Part shown: positions 19,161-29,134 of the stretch, one piece after another
Position numbering within the stretch: position 1 is the first letter of the stretch
How the letters are laid out: the number at the start of each line of letters is the position of its first letter
Source of the DNA: Janthinobacterium sp. 17J80-10
GTDB lineage: Bacteria; Pseudomonadota; Gammaproteobacteria; Burkholderiales; Burkholderiaceae_D
Assembly (NCBI RefSeq): GCF_004114795.1
Contig: NZ_CP035311.1
Span: 3,956,073-4,020,072 of the forward strand
DNA: 64,000 nt
Reading direction: 5' to 3'
Made by a program: the position numbers and the translations under genes
The notes under the pieces: generated by a model
The model's database searches: none
Seen by the model: the letters and a program-made list of their open reading frames with translations, nothing else
Told to the model about the DNA's origin: nothing

Positions 19161-19916
19161 TTAAGGTTGCAGACTGGCATGCACAGCATGCGCCACATCG
19201 AGTATACGCGCCTTGGTGATGCCGCCAGACAAGGCATAGCCATAATCCCTGTCAATCCAGTAGAACACGGCATGCCCATTTGTTTCCATTAACTGGAAGC
19301 CGCTTTCCGGCTGCTGCCGTTCGGCATGTCTGACAGTCAGCGTCAATCGTTCACCTGCTGCCGACTCATACATCAGTTGTGCGAGCGGCCCTTCGTCACC
19401 CGGCAACAAACGGCCACCGAGCAAGGTGAAACCCTGGTCCCGCAAATCCGGGGCGTGGATCGGCGCCTCCAGGCGCTTGGACAGCCAGGCCAGCAAATGC
19501 GCTTGCTGCTCGGCCGTCACTTCCACAGGATGGCGTTTTTCCGCAGCGTAAAGCACATGGGCTGCCAATGCATTCCTGGCAAATGCTGAAGAGGCTGTTG
19601 CGGTTCCGGGCGTCGTCAGGGCGCCATGAGCAAACCAGCCAGCACCCAGGCCGCATGCGAGGCAAGCAATGCCTGCCGCCAGCGCATGCCGCATCGGTTG
19701 CGGCTTCGTCGCAGCCGTCAGTTGCCGGGGAATCGCTTCATTCATGACGCCATCGTACAGGCGATGCAAGGCGTGATTTTGATTGCGCCATTGCCGTACT
19801 TGCTCCTGGGCATGTGGCTGGCTCGCCAGATAGCCATCGACTTGGGCGCGGCGACCGGCATCGAGTTGGCCGTCGACATATGCATGCAAATCCTTTTCGT
19901 CAATCTGGACTGTCAT
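19161..19916 (-). CDS. Putative anti-sigma factor, single-pass membrane protein
   Basis: 251-residue protein encoded one base after the stop of the ECF sigma gene, so probably its membrane-bound anti-sigma factor. The cytoplasmic N-terminus (about 1-70) has the family look (DEKDLHAYVDGQLDAGRR, then paired basic helices). One transmembrane helix lies at about 76-98 and a periplasmic domain of about 150 residues follows. The N-terminal segment lacks a visible zinc-binding HxxxCxxC, so it is not a ZAS-type anti-sigma. The function is inferred from position and topology. Confidence 0.8.
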   Translation of the reverse strand: MTVQIDEKDLHAYVDGQLDAGRRAQVDGYLASQPHAQEQVRQWRNQNHALHRLYDGVMNEAIPRQLTAATKPQPMRHALAAGIACLACGLGAGWFAHGALTTPGTATASSAFARNALAAHVLYAAEKRHPVEVTAEQQAHLLAWLSKRLEAPIHAPDLRDQGFTLLGGRLLPGDEGPLAQLMYESAAGERLTLTVRHAERQQPESGFQLMETNGHAVFYWIDRDYGYALSGGITKARILDVAHAVHASLQP

Positions 19917-19917
19917 T

Positions 19918-20433
19918 TCACTTGACCCTGCTTAAATGCGCTGGGGCAGCGGCAGCCGTGCCTTCCTGCCCCGTCAATATTGCGCGCAACTGGGTGCGTG
20001 CCCGCGCGAGCCGCGACATGACTGTTCCCACTGGCACGTCGAGGATTGCCGCCGCGTCCTTGTAACTGACCTGTTCCAAGCCCACCAGGACGATCACCGC
20101 CCGATGCTCGGCAGACAAGCGCGCCAAAGCCCGCTGCATGTCAATGTGCCAGCCATCTTCGACCGTACTGCCGGATTCCGGCAATGCCGTATCGACGTCT
20201 ATTTCCAGCCGCCTGCGCTTGCTCGCCATGTCATTCAGGTACAAACGGTACAGGATTGTCATCAGCCACGATGTCAGATTGCCCTGGATGCGGAACAGCC
20301 AGCGACGTCGCAGCGCGCGTTCCAGCGCATCCTGTACCAGATCATCCGCCCAGGCGGCATTGTGCGTCAGTGCCCGCGCATAACGCCGTAAACGCGGGAT
20401 CTGCAATGCCAGTTCCTGGGAGAAGTCCAGCAT
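19918..20433 (-). CDS. ECF-family RNA polymerase sigma factor
   Basis: A 171-residue extracytoplasmic-function sigma factor with only regions 2 and 4. Region 2 (about 12-80) includes DDLVQDALERALRR; region 4 (about 108-158) is LSAEHRAVIVLVGLEQVSY with a helix-turn-helix at AAILDVPVGTVMSRLARAR. It lies between the small secreted-protein gene (12 bases upstream) and the anti-sigma gene (1 base downstream), probably one transcript. The target promoter is not evident: I found no shared motif upstream of 20826 and 19079. Confidence 0.93.
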   Translation of the reverse strand: MLDFSQELALQIPRLRRYARALTHNAAWADDLVQDALERALRRRWLFRIQGNLTSWLMTILYRLYLNDMASKRRRLEIDVDTALPESGSTVEDGWHIDMQRALARLSAEHRAVIVLVGLEQVSYKDAAAILDVPVGTVMSRLARARTQLRAILTGQEGTAAAAPAHLSRVK

Positions 20434-20445
20434 GGTGGTCCGTGC

Positions 20446-20826
20446 TCAGGGCTTGACGACATGCCACTGGTTATTGAGGAAGCCGTCGCCAGTCTTGTCG
20501 CCCGGCTTCTGGTCCTTGCCCCAGGTATACAGCGGCTTGCCTTTGTGGGCCCACTGTTTTGAGCCGTCGTCGCGCGTGATGATGGTGTAATCGCCGGCAG
20601 GCTTGGCATCGGCCTGGGCGGTCAGTGGCGGCCAGTTTGCGGCACAGGGCCCGTTGCATGCACTCTTGCCGTCACCGTCTTTATCAAATGTGTACAGCGA
20701 CATGCCAGCCTGGTTGGTCAGCACGCCATCACTGACCTTGGCCGGAGTCTGCGCCACTGCCATCGAAGCACAGGTAGCCAGCAGTATGGCCGTGATGGCA
20801 GGAAAAACAGCGGAAATGGATTTCAT
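20446..20826 (-). CDS. Secreted protein of the COG4315 / PF03640 repeat family
   Basis: A 126-residue precursor with a signal peptide ending near MAVAQ. The mature part has two copies of the short 'secreted repeat' of this family: LTNQAGMSLYTFDKD around residues 36-50 and KGKPLYTWGKDQKPGD around 95-110, with a CNGPCAANWPPL segment between them that carries a possible disulfide pair. The biochemical role of the family is unknown. It heads the apparent operon with the ECF sigma and anti-sigma genes, so it may be a target or sensor component. Confidence 0.85.
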   Translation of the reverse strand: MKSISAVFPAITAILLATCASMAVAQTPAKVSDGVLTNQAGMSLYTFDKDGDGKSACNGPCAANWPPLTAQADAKPAGDYTIITRDDGSKQWAHKGKPLYTWGKDQKPGDKTGDGFLNNQWHVVKP

Positions 20827-20929
20827 GGAGTCCTCACTAAAGGGTTGATCAAGATAGATGCGGCAAACGCTGCCACACCTACAGTAAACAACCGGGACCG
20901 CAGGACTATTCCATCCACATCAATATTTT

Positions 20930-22087
20930 TTAAAGTTCCCCATAAGAATGGAGGCCTGACAGGAACATGTTCACGCCAAGGAAGGCAAATGTCGTCACCA
21001 GCAAGCCGACCAGCGCCCACCAGGCCGCCATCTGGCCGCGCAAGCCCTTCATCAGGCGCATATGCAACCAGGCAGCATAGTTGAGCCAGACGATCAGCGC
21101 CCAGGTTTCCTTGGGGTCCCAGGACCAGTAACCACCCCAGGCTTCCGCTGCCCACAAGGCGCCAAGGATGGTCGCGATGGTAAAGAAGGCAAAGCCCACG
21201 GCAATCGCCTTGTACATCACATCATCGAGCAGTTCCAGTGAGGGCAGGCGGTCGGCCAGGATCCCCTTGGATTTGAGCAAATAGGTGACCGATACCATGG
21301 CGGCCAGGGCAAAGGTGCCGTACCCGATGAAATTGGCCGGCACATGGATTTTCATCCACCAGCTTTGCAGCGCGGGCACCAGCGGCTGGATCTGTGCGGC
21401 ATCGCGGCTGACCGAGTACCACAGCAAAAAGCCCACCGCCGCCGAAATGATCAGCAAGACGAACGCGCCCAACTGGCGCGTCTTGTAATGCTGTTCGTAA
21501 TACAGATAAAACAGCGCCGTCAGCAGGCAGAACAGGACAAAGACTTCATACAGGTTGGAGACAGGAATATGGCCGACGTCGCTACCCACGAGATAAGACT
21601 CATACCAGCGCACCAGCATGCCGACAAAACCCATCACCACCGCGCCCCAGCACAGCAGACTGCCAATCGCATTGCCGGTGTCGGAGCGGGCCAGCAGGCC
21701 ACCCCAGTAAAACAGATTGGCCAGAAAGAACAACACGCTCATCCACAGGATGGCCGACTGGCTCGAAAAGAGATATTTGAGCAGGAATTTCTGGTTTCCG
21801 GCGTCCAGGACACCGCCGTACAGGCCAACTGCCGAGAGCGACAGCAAGCCCAGCAGCGCCATCAGCCAGCGTACCGGCTTCCAGTACCATCCCAGCCAGA
21901 TGAAGGTCGGCGCCGACAGGACCAGGACGCCCTGTTCGTAATAATCCATGTAGGCGCTATAGCGTTGCAAGGCAAACAGCATGGCAGCCGTCAGGCCAAC
22001 CGCGTAAATCCAGTCAAATGCTGTCAGGCGCTTGAAGAACCCGGGGGCCGGGGCATAACTCGAAGCATTATTTTGCGTTAGTTCCAT
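20930..22087 (-). CDS. ccsB: CcsB/CcsA-type cytochrome c maturation protein (system II)
   Basis: Multi-pass membrane protein that with ResB exports haem and attaches it to apocytochromes c on the periplasmic side. ATG 22087, preceded by GGAG, gives 385 residues; an upstream in-frame start adds an unlikely 17. Several hydrophobic segments are visible, and the haem-handling WWD motif is seen as WGGYWSWDPKETWALIVW near the C-terminus, along with the flanking histidines HVPANFIGYG and WLHMRL. It lies 52 bases downstream of resB. Confidence 0.94.
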   Translation of the reverse strand: MELTQNNASSYAPAPGFFKRLTAFDWIYAVGLTAAMLFALQRYSAYMDYYEQGVLVLSAPTFIWLGWYWKPVRWLMALLGLLSLSAVGLYGGVLDAGNQKFLLKYLFSSQSAILWMSVLFFLANLFYWGGLLARSDTGNAIGSLLCWGAVVMGFVGMLVRWYESYLVGSDVGHIPVSNLYEVFVLFCLLTALFYLYYEQHYKTRQLGAFVLLIISAAVGFLLWYSVSRDAAQIQPLVPALQSWWMKIHVPANFIGYGTFALAAMVSVTYLLKSKGILADRLPSLELLDDVMYKAIAVGFAFFTIATILGALWAAEAWGGYWSWDPKETWALIVWLNYAAWLHMRLMKGLRGQMAAWWALVGLLVTTFAFLGVNMFLSGLHSYGEL

Positions 22088-22139
22088 GGCAATTCTCCGC
22101 GAGCCAGCCGCAGCAAGCGGCGTGGCAGTGTGCTGCATA

Positions 22140-24275
22140 TCAGCGTGAAAGATTTTCCGGCGAGGCCGAACCGGTTTGCAGCATTTGCTGCCTGAATGCC
22201 TCGAATTCCTTTTCGAAGTCCAGCGTCTTGCGCTGGGAACTCATCGCCATCAGTGCCTGCGCGTTCCCGGATGGATTGGATTTTACCCAAATCCAGACAC
22301 GGCGTTCGCGAATGTACAGCATAGCGAAAATTCCCAATACCAGCAGGAGGCAGCCAAGGTACACCACTTTCTGGCCGGGCGAGCGCGTCACTTGCAAAAC
22401 CGAGGCCTTCACCTCGGTAAATTCCTGCAATTGCAGATAGACCGGGGCGCCATAGGCGAAAGAGTCCGCCAGTGCATTGGCCGCCAATTGCATGAATCGG
22501 GCATTCTTTTCATTCGCCTCAGCCGCCTTCAGGCCATCGCTGGCGCGAGCAGCCTGCCAAAGATCCCACAAGGTGCCGTTGAGAATTTTCATGAAAATGT
22601 CAGCCGCCTTTTCCTGCTGGTCAGCCGGCACTTTTTGCAGGAAGCGCGACACGGCCACGTAACCGCCCTCTTCCTCGGCGCCGGCAAAAATCGCCAGGCC
22701 GCGCTGCGCCGATGCCTGCAATTGTTCGCGCAACTTTGCCGTCGATGCTTCCTTGCCCGGCAAGGCCCGCTCGGCATAGCGCTGCGCTGCCTGCTGGCGC
22801 AATTCCGGCGTCATCAGCGCAGCGCGCAAGCGCATCCACTCGGCGACCGAAGCATTCTCATCGGCAGGGATACGCAAGTAACGGAAAGGCTCGCTGGGCG
22901 ACTCGCGCAAGCCCGCTAGGAAGACATCGCCACCCTCGGTTTCCACCGGCAGCATGTAATTGTGGAATTCACGCGCCTGGCCAGTCTTGTCGCGCAACTT
23001 GTATTGCACGCTGGGGCCGATATTCTTGAAAGCCTTGCCGTCGGCGCCGCGGGCAGCCGATCCAAGCTGCTTGTCCAGGCCGGTGGAAAGGCGCTGGTTA
23101 AAGGATTGCGCAGGATTCACGGCACGCACGTCCTGGCCATTGTTGGCCATGTTCTCAACGTTAAACGGCCTGAATCCCGACCATTCCACCGTGTAGTCGG
23201 CATATTGCGCCGCCGCCAGCGGCGTCGTCCCGCCGACTTCGCCGGCAAGTTCAAAGCGCTTGTTGCCGCTGCCATTCATGGGATAGCCGGCCAGCTTGAG
23301 CTTGCTGCCGCCATCGTCGAAGCTCGACTGGTATACCGCCATGCCCTTGTGAATCAGCGGCTGGTTGACCTTGATGACCGTCGAAAACCGCTTGCCGGTA
23401 TCGTGGTCGATCACCGTCACCTCGCTGGCAAACAATTTCGGCATGCCCGTCGAGTAATAATCAATGATGAACTTGTCAAGCTGCAGGGTAAAGGGCAAAT
23501 CCTGGATCAGCACGCCCTTGGCGCGGGGCAGAATCGCCGTATTGCTGCTGGCACCTTCCGGAATGAAGGTATTGCCGCGGAAGCTGGGATTGCTCTGGCT
23601 TAATCGATGTTTCGCCGGGATTTGCGCAATGACACCAGTGCCGCCGAATGGCGTCTTGCCATGCATCCATTCCTGGTAACGGATCGGCAGGTCCGAATCA
23701 AGCAAACCGCCGACGCAAATGATGACAATGGCGCTGTGGGCAAAAATGTAACCCCATTTGTTGGCAGCGCCCTGCTTGGCGGTGATCAGCATCGCCTCGC
23801 CCTTGTCGACCACGCGCGCCTTGTAACCGTTGGCATGCACCCGTGCCAGCAACTGCGACACCAGTTCGGCCGGCGCCATCGGCGCCTGCCATTCCGCCTT
23901 GTGATGGAAGTTACGCAGCGATTGCTCGCGCACGTTTTCCCGCCAGCTGCGCATGTCTTTCAGCATTTTCGGGGCATTGCGCGCGATGCACAGCGACGTC
24001 GACACCACCAGGAAGGCCATGATCAGCAAGAACCACCAGGTCGAATAGACCGCATACAGGCCCAGCTTGCCAAACACCTCGAACCAGAATGGCCCGAACT
24101 GGTTGACGTAATTGGTCATGGGCTCGTTTTGCTTGAGCACGGTGCCAATCACGGATGCGATTGAAATCAGCGTCAAAAGGCTGATGGCAAAGCGCATCGA
24201 TGAGAGCAGTTCCACCAGGTCCGCCAGCCAGCGGCGCTGGGTCTTCAACTGAAGTCCGGAAGTCGTTGTTTCCAT
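22140..24275 (-). CDS. resB: ResB/Ccs1-type cytochrome c maturation protein (system II)
   Basis: Partner of CcsB in system II cytochrome c assembly; it delivers reduced apocytochrome and forms the haem ligation complex. ATG 24275 gives METTTSGLQLKTQRR and 711 residues, long compared with Gram-positive ResB but usual for betaproteobacteria. Three N-terminal membrane helices (about 26-50, 70-95 and 165-190), a large periplasmic domain and a C-terminal helix near 640-660 (VVYLGCLLLVLGIFAMLYI) are visible. The start codon lies only eight bases behind the T tract of a strong terminator following the cytochrome c4 gene. Confidence 0.94.
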   Translation of the reverse strand: METTTSGLQLKTQRRWLADLVELLSSMRFAISLLTLISIASVIGTVLKQNEPMTNYVNQFGPFWFEVFGKLGLYAVYSTWWFLLIMAFLVVSTSLCIARNAPKMLKDMRSWRENVREQSLRNFHHKAEWQAPMAPAELVSQLLARVHANGYKARVVDKGEAMLITAKQGAANKWGYIFAHSAIVIICVGGLLDSDLPIRYQEWMHGKTPFGGTGVIAQIPAKHRLSQSNPSFRGNTFIPEGASSNTAILPRAKGVLIQDLPFTLQLDKFIIDYYSTGMPKLFASEVTVIDHDTGKRFSTVIKVNQPLIHKGMAVYQSSFDDGGSKLKLAGYPMNGSGNKRFELAGEVGGTTPLAAAQYADYTVEWSGFRPFNVENMANNGQDVRAVNPAQSFNQRLSTGLDKQLGSAARGADGKAFKNIGPSVQYKLRDKTGQAREFHNYMLPVETEGGDVFLAGLRESPSEPFRYLRIPADENASVAEWMRLRAALMTPELRQQAAQRYAERALPGKEASTAKLREQLQASAQRGLAIFAGAEEEGGYVAVSRFLQKVPADQQEKAADIFMKILNGTLWDLWQAARASDGLKAAEANEKNARFMQLAANALADSFAYGAPVYLQLQEFTEVKASVLQVTRSPGQKVVYLGCLLLVLGIFAMLYIRERRVWIWVKSNPSGNAQALMAMSSQRKTLDFEKEFEAFRQQMLQTGSASPENLSR

Positions 24276-24283
24276 TTTCTCTA

Positions 24284-24316
24284 CAAAAAAGCAAAAGGGG
24301 TGGCTTGCGCCACCCC
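24284..24316 (-). terminator. Intrinsic terminator/attenuator between cytochrome c4 and resB
   Basis: On the minus strand a perfect 8-bp stem GGGGTGGC/GCCACCCC with a 4-base loop is followed by TTTTGCTTTTTT. It should end most cytochrome c4 transcripts. Its T tract runs almost into the resB ribosome-binding region. Confidence 0.85.
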
Positions 24317-24344
24317 CCTTCAACCAGTACAAGTCACTTGGTCG

Positions 24345-24995
24345 TTATTTCAAGCCGGCCACGTAGTCTGCCACAGCCTGGATTTCTTCGTCAGACAAGC
24401 GCTTGGCAATCGTCGTCATCTGGGGACTGTTCTTGCGGGCGCCGGAGCGGAAGGCCTTCAACTGGGCATCGGTATAATCCTGGTGCTGGCCGCCGATGCG
24501 GGCAAACTGTGCGGGAATGCCCGCGCCAGTGGGGCTGTGGCAGGCAGCACATGCCGGCACATTTTTCTCGGCAATGCCACCGCGGTAGATTTTCTTGCCC
24601 AGTTCAACGGTATCCTTGTTCTTGGCAGCGCCGGGCTTCTGGACTTGTGCATCGAGGAATGCGGCGATGTTGCGAATATCATCATCCGTCAGTGCCTTTG
24701 CAATCGTCGTCATGACGGGATTGTTTCGCTGCGGACCTTTGAAGTCATGCAATTGCTTGACCAGGTAAGCCTCATGCTGATCGGCCAGTTTCGGGTTTTG
24801 CGCAATAGTCGAATTGCCCGCGGCGCCGTGGCAAGCCACGCAAGCCGTGATATTGCGGGAAGCATCGCCATTGACATACAGCGCTTCGCCGCGTGCCAGG
24901 TCAGCTTTTTTAGGCGCAGCATCGGACGCCACCGCGAAAGAAGACACGGCCAGCAAACCGACGCACAAGGATTTCACCAATTGAGAAAATTTCAT
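24345..24995 (-). CDS. Dihaem cytochrome c4
   Basis: Periplasmic electron carrier with two class I cytochrome c domains, typically feeding terminal oxidases. The 216-residue precursor has a signal peptide (cleavage near AVASDAA), haem-binding CVACH at 52-56 and CAACH at 149-153, and likely axial methionines M95 and M193 in parallel PxMTTIAK segments, which shows the internal duplication. It is placed before the cytochrome c maturation genes resB-ccsB and separated from them by a strong terminator. Confidence 0.95.
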   Translation of the reverse strand: MKFSQLVKSLCVGLLAVSSFAVASDAAPKKADLARGEALYVNGDASRNITACVACHGAAGNSTIAQNPKLADQHEAYLVKQLHDFKGPQRNNPVMTTIAKALTDDDIRNIAAFLDAQVQKPGAAKNKDTVELGKKIYRGGIAEKNVPACAACHSPTGAGIPAQFARIGGQHQDYTDAQLKAFRSGARKNSPQMTTIAKRLSDEEIQAVADYVAGLK

Positions 24996-25161
24996 TCAAA
25001 CACCCTGAGACTTAATATTAATATTCTGGCCGCATGACGGCAGTTCACCGCACCACGATAATCCGCAAACGGCTGGGTTTTGCAACGCAATAACCGCAAC
25101 CCCTTATTGTACAATAGCTTTTCGGCATTTCGCCTGTTTCGCTGTATTTTCTGCTCCTTCT
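24996..25161. promoter_or_regulatory. Divergent region between cytochrome c4 and ysxC, with a 12-bp palindrome
   Basis: A 166-base gap with no gene. A perfect palindrome TATTGTACAATA (25105-25116) includes a -10-like TACAAT at 25110-25115 facing ysxC, and the same hexamer facing the other way. No convincing -35 is seen on either strand. Alternating AT-rich sequence (TTAATATTAATATT) lies just upstream of the cytochrome gene. Confidence 0.4.
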
Positions 25162-25941
25162 ATGTCCCTACTCTGGCAAGCCCGCTTTTTCACTACGGTG
25201 AACCACTTGCGTGATTTGCCCACGACGCAAGTCCCCGAAATCGCCTTCGCCGGTCGTTCCAACGCCGGCAAGTCGACTGCGCTCAATACCCTGTGCAACC
25301 AGAAAAAACTGGCCTTCGCCTCCAAAACCCCGGGGCGCACGCAGCATATCAATTATTTTTCCATTGGTGGCGCCCACGTCGGCCAGCACCGCAAGGACGA
25401 GACCCGGGTCGAAGAAATCCGCGCCCTGCTGGTCGATCTGCCCGGCTATGGCTATGCCGAAGTCTCGGGATCAGCCAAGCTGCACTGGCAGCAATTGCTG
25501 GGGGATTACGTGCAACGGCGCGAACAATTGTGCGCCCTCGTCCTGATCGTCGATGCGCGCCGTCCTTTCACCGACCTGGATATCCAGATGCTGGAATGGT
25601 TTGCCCCGACTGGCAAGCCGATTCACTGCATCCTCTCCAAGGCCGACAAGCTCAATCGCAATGAGCAGGCCAACGCCCTGCGCCAGGCCCGCACCTTCCT
25701 GGGCAGCTATGTCGATGAGGAAGGTAGTCCGTTCCCCTTCACCGTGCAGTTATTTTCAGCCCTGAAACGCCAGGGATTGGAAGAGGCCGACGAACGCATC
25801 CTCGACTTGCTGGGCCTTGCCGGGGAGGAAGGAGAAGGCGCCAATGACGTTGAAGCGGATGCTGCAACCGCCACAGAAGATGATGCCGGCGGGGTTCCCG
25901 AGCCGACGGAAAAGCCGGCAACACCACCGGAAAATCCTTGA
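25162..25941 (+). CDS. ysxC: YsxC/EngB, ribosome-biogenesis GTPase
   Basis: Essential GTPase that helps late assembly of the 50S subunit. The 259-residue protein shows G1 GRSNAGKST at 31-39, the G2 region [12 protein letters not shown]3 DLPGYGYA and G4 SKADKLNR. The GTPase core ends near residue 215. It is followed by an acidic, alanine- and proline-rich tail of about 45 residues, a length not found in E. coli EngB and probably disordered. Confidence 0.95.
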   Translation: MSLLWQARFFTTVNHLRDLPTTQVPEIAFAGRSNAGKSTALNTLCNQKKLAFASKTPGRTQHINYFSIGGAHVGQHRKDETRVEEIRALLVDLPGYGYAEVSGSAKLHWQQLLGDYVQRREQLCALVLIVDARRPFTDLDIQMLEWFAPTGKPIHCILSKADKLNRNEQANALRQARTFLGSYVDEEGSPFPFTVQLFSALKRQGLEEADERILDLLGLAGEEGEGANDVEADAATATEDDAGGVPEPTEKPATPPENP

Positions 25942-25959
25942 GAACCAAAATATCCACGC

Positions 25960-27171
<1,212 letters not shown>

Positions 27172-27202
27172 ACCTTCCAGACAAGGTCACCCTCCTGCGC
27201 CA

Positions 27203-28315
27203 ATGGACATCCTATTCATCAGCGATCAGCGAGCGTCGCACATCAGCGACGCCGATGCCCTCAACCTCAAGGACAACGGCTTCCTCTGGCTTGACGCCAC
27301 GCTTGCGGAAGTCACCGCGGATGTACCGGCATGGCGTGCGGCCGTCGAACGCATCACCGGCACCGAGTTGCACGACCTGCACGTCAGCGATGCCATCAAC
27401 ATCCGGCATCCCTCCTACTTCGACTCGACGCGCGACTATGAAATGGTGGTATTTCGCAAGCTCGCCCTGGCGCAGGAAGCGGATGCCGAGGCTGTGCGCC
27501 ACGCCGAGCCTGGGGCAGAAGCCAGGCGCAAGATCCCCCCGGCCCTGACCAGACTGGCGACCCAGCCGGTGACGTTCCTGGTCATGGACCGGGCGCTGGT
27601 CACGGTGCATGGCGAACCCGGGCGCACCATTGCACAGGCGCGCAAGCGCCTGCTTGACTACGAGTTCAAGGCGGGCGCCAGCCATGCCAGCCGGCCGCCG
27701 GCGTCGCCGCGGGAATTGATGCTGCGCCTGTTGAATGCGATGGTCGACCAGTACCTGGAATTGCGCCAGCCGCTCACCACCCAGATCGATCGCTGGCAGC
27801 GGGCCTTGCTCAATCCGCGGCGCCCCTTCAATGACTGGACTGCCCTGCTCGATGCGCGCATCGAATTGCGCAAGCTCGACCTGCTCTGCGAAGAGCAGCA
27901 CGACGCGCTGCAAGAATTGCGCGACCATTTCGTCGATACCTGGCACGCCAGCGAGAACGGCCACGCCAAGGATGTGCTGCTGGTGCGGATCAACGATGTG
28001 ATGGAGCATGTCGCCCGGGTCCTGAACCACGCGCGCCGCCTGGAAGCCTCCATCGAATCTGCCGTACAGATCCATTTCTCCGCCATGGCGCACCGCACCA
28101 GCGAGATCATGCGCACCCTGACGGTATTGACCGCACTGTTCATGCCGCTCACGCTCATCACCGGGATATTCGGCATGAACTTCATTGAAATGCCGCTTTT
28201 GAAGCATCATGACGGTTTCTGGATCATCATGGGCATGATGGCTGCCACCGTCGCAGTCGCGCTGCTCATCTTCCGCCGCAAGCGTTTTCTGGAAGATCGC
28301 AACGCCGATAGCTGA
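27203..28315 (+). CDS. corA: CorA-family divalent metal transporter
   Basis: Inner-membrane channel of the CorA superfamily, which imports magnesium and sometimes cobalt or nickel. ATG 27203 gives 370 residues: a large cytoplasmic alpha/beta and helical funnel domain (1-300), then two transmembrane helices at the C-terminus with the signature GMN between them (LITGIFGMNFIEMP). The periplasmic loop is followed by FWIIMGMMAATVAVALLIF and a basic tail. It lies 31 bases after hemB and may be cotranscribed. Ion specificity cannot be told from sequence. Confidence 0.9.
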   Translation: MDILFISDQRASHISDADALNLKDNGFLWLDATLAEVTADVPAWRAAVERITGTELHDLHVSDAINIRHPSYFDSTRDYEMVVFRKLALAQEADAEAVRHAEPGAEARRKIPPALTRLATQPVTFLVMDRALVTVHGEPGRTIAQARKRLLDYEFKAGASHASRPPASPRELMLRLLNAMVDQYLELRQPLTTQIDRWQRALLNPRRPFNDWTALLDARIELRKLDLLCEEQHDALQELRDHFVDTWHASENGHAKDVLLVRINDVMEHVARVLNHARRLEASIESAVQIHFSAMAHRTSEIMRTLTVLTALFMPLTLITGIFGMNFIEMPLLKHHDGFWIIMGMMAATVAVALLIFRRKRFLEDRNADS

Positions 28316-28349
28316 AAATCAGGCAGGCCTGATGCCTGCCTTCGCCATA

Positions 28350-28380
28350 AAAAAACGCCCGGGAATGCCAGGCGTTTTTT
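28350..28380. terminator. Bidirectional terminator between corA and the peroxiredoxin gene
   Basis: Stem AAAAAACGCC/GGCGTTTTTT supplies a T tract on both strands and lies between converging genes. A second hairpin, GGCAGG/CCTGCC, stands just upstream at 28322-28340. Confidence 0.88.
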
Positions 28381-28400
28381 GCGTTTACTGGGTCAAACCA

Positions 28401-29039
28401 TCACTTGTTCGGCTGTGGCGTCAGGCGCAGGTAGGGACGCGGCGCAGTGTAACCCTTTGGATATTTTTCCTTGATCACTGCCTCGTCCTGCACGGTCAAC
28501 GGGATGATCACGTCATCGCCATCACGCCAGTTGCCAGGTGTCGCCACCGTGTATTTGTCGGTCAGCTGCAGGGCGTCGATCACGCGCAGCACTTCATCGA
28601 AATTGCGGCCGGTGCTCATCGGATAAGTGATGGTCAGGCGTACCTTCTTGGCCGGATCAATCACGAACAGCGAGCGCACCGTGGCAGTGACCGACTGGTT
28701 CGGATGGATCATGTCATAGAGCGTCGAGACGGTCTTGTCCGCATCGGCAATGATGGGAAAGCCAACCACGGTCTTCTGGGTTTCCTCGATATCCTTGATC
28801 CAGTCCTTGTGCTTGTCGACCGGGTCGACCGACAGTGCAATCGCCTTGACGTTGCGCTTGTCGAATTCGCCCTTGAGCTTGGCGGTCAGGCCCAGTTCGG
28901 TAGTGCACACCGGCGTGAAATCGGCTGGATGGGAAAACAGCACCACCCAGGAATCGCCTGCCCACTCATGAAACTTGATCTTGCCGATGGAAGAATCCTG
29001 CTCGAAATCAGGTGCGGTATCGCCCAGACGCAAACTCAT
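28401..29039 (-). CDS. 1-Cys peroxiredoxin (Prx6/AhpC-TSA family)
   Basis: Thiol peroxidase that reduces hydrogen peroxide and organic hydroperoxides. The 212-residue protein has the peroxidatic motif PVCTTE with C45, the only cysteine in the protein, so it is a 1-Cys enzyme needing an external reductant. The C-terminal Prx6-type extension (GWRDGDD-like GNWRDGDDVIIPL) is present. The start is preceded by AAGGAG, and a strong sigma-70 promoter lies 35-63 bases upstream, suggesting independent expression. Confidence 0.95.
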   Translation of the reverse strand: MSLRLGDTAPDFEQDSSIGKIKFHEWAGDSWVVLFSHPADFTPVCTTELGLTAKLKGEFDKRNVKAIALSVDPVDKHKDWIKDIEETQKTVVGFPIIADADKTVSTLYDMIHPNQSVTATVRSLFVIDPAKKVRLTITYPMSTGRNFDEVLRVIDALQLTDKYTVATPGNWRDGDDVIIPLTVQDEAVIKEKYPKGYTAPRPYLRLTPQPNK

Positions 29040-29073
29040 GTCATGCTCCTTATGCGGTTAATCATGAAGCAAC

Positions 29074-29102
29074 AATATACCGGCTCACGCGGCACTTACC
29101 AA
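29074..29102 (-). promoter_or_regulatory. Sigma-70 promoter of the peroxiredoxin gene
   Basis: On the minus strand TTGGTA (29097-29102), 17-base spacer, TATATT (29074-29079), then AAGGAG and the ATG at 29039. It is one of the two best promoter matches in the window. No OxyR-type operator was recognised. Confidence 0.7.
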
Positions 29103-29134
29103 CGACATTAATCAACTTTGCAAATAACATTCCG

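Noticed and set aside
20860..20885. Sigma-54 (-24/-12) promoter upstream of the PF03640 gene (TGGCAG...TTGCCG)
   Set aside because: The GG and GC elements are 8 bases apart instead of 10, so it does not fit the sigma-54 spacing.
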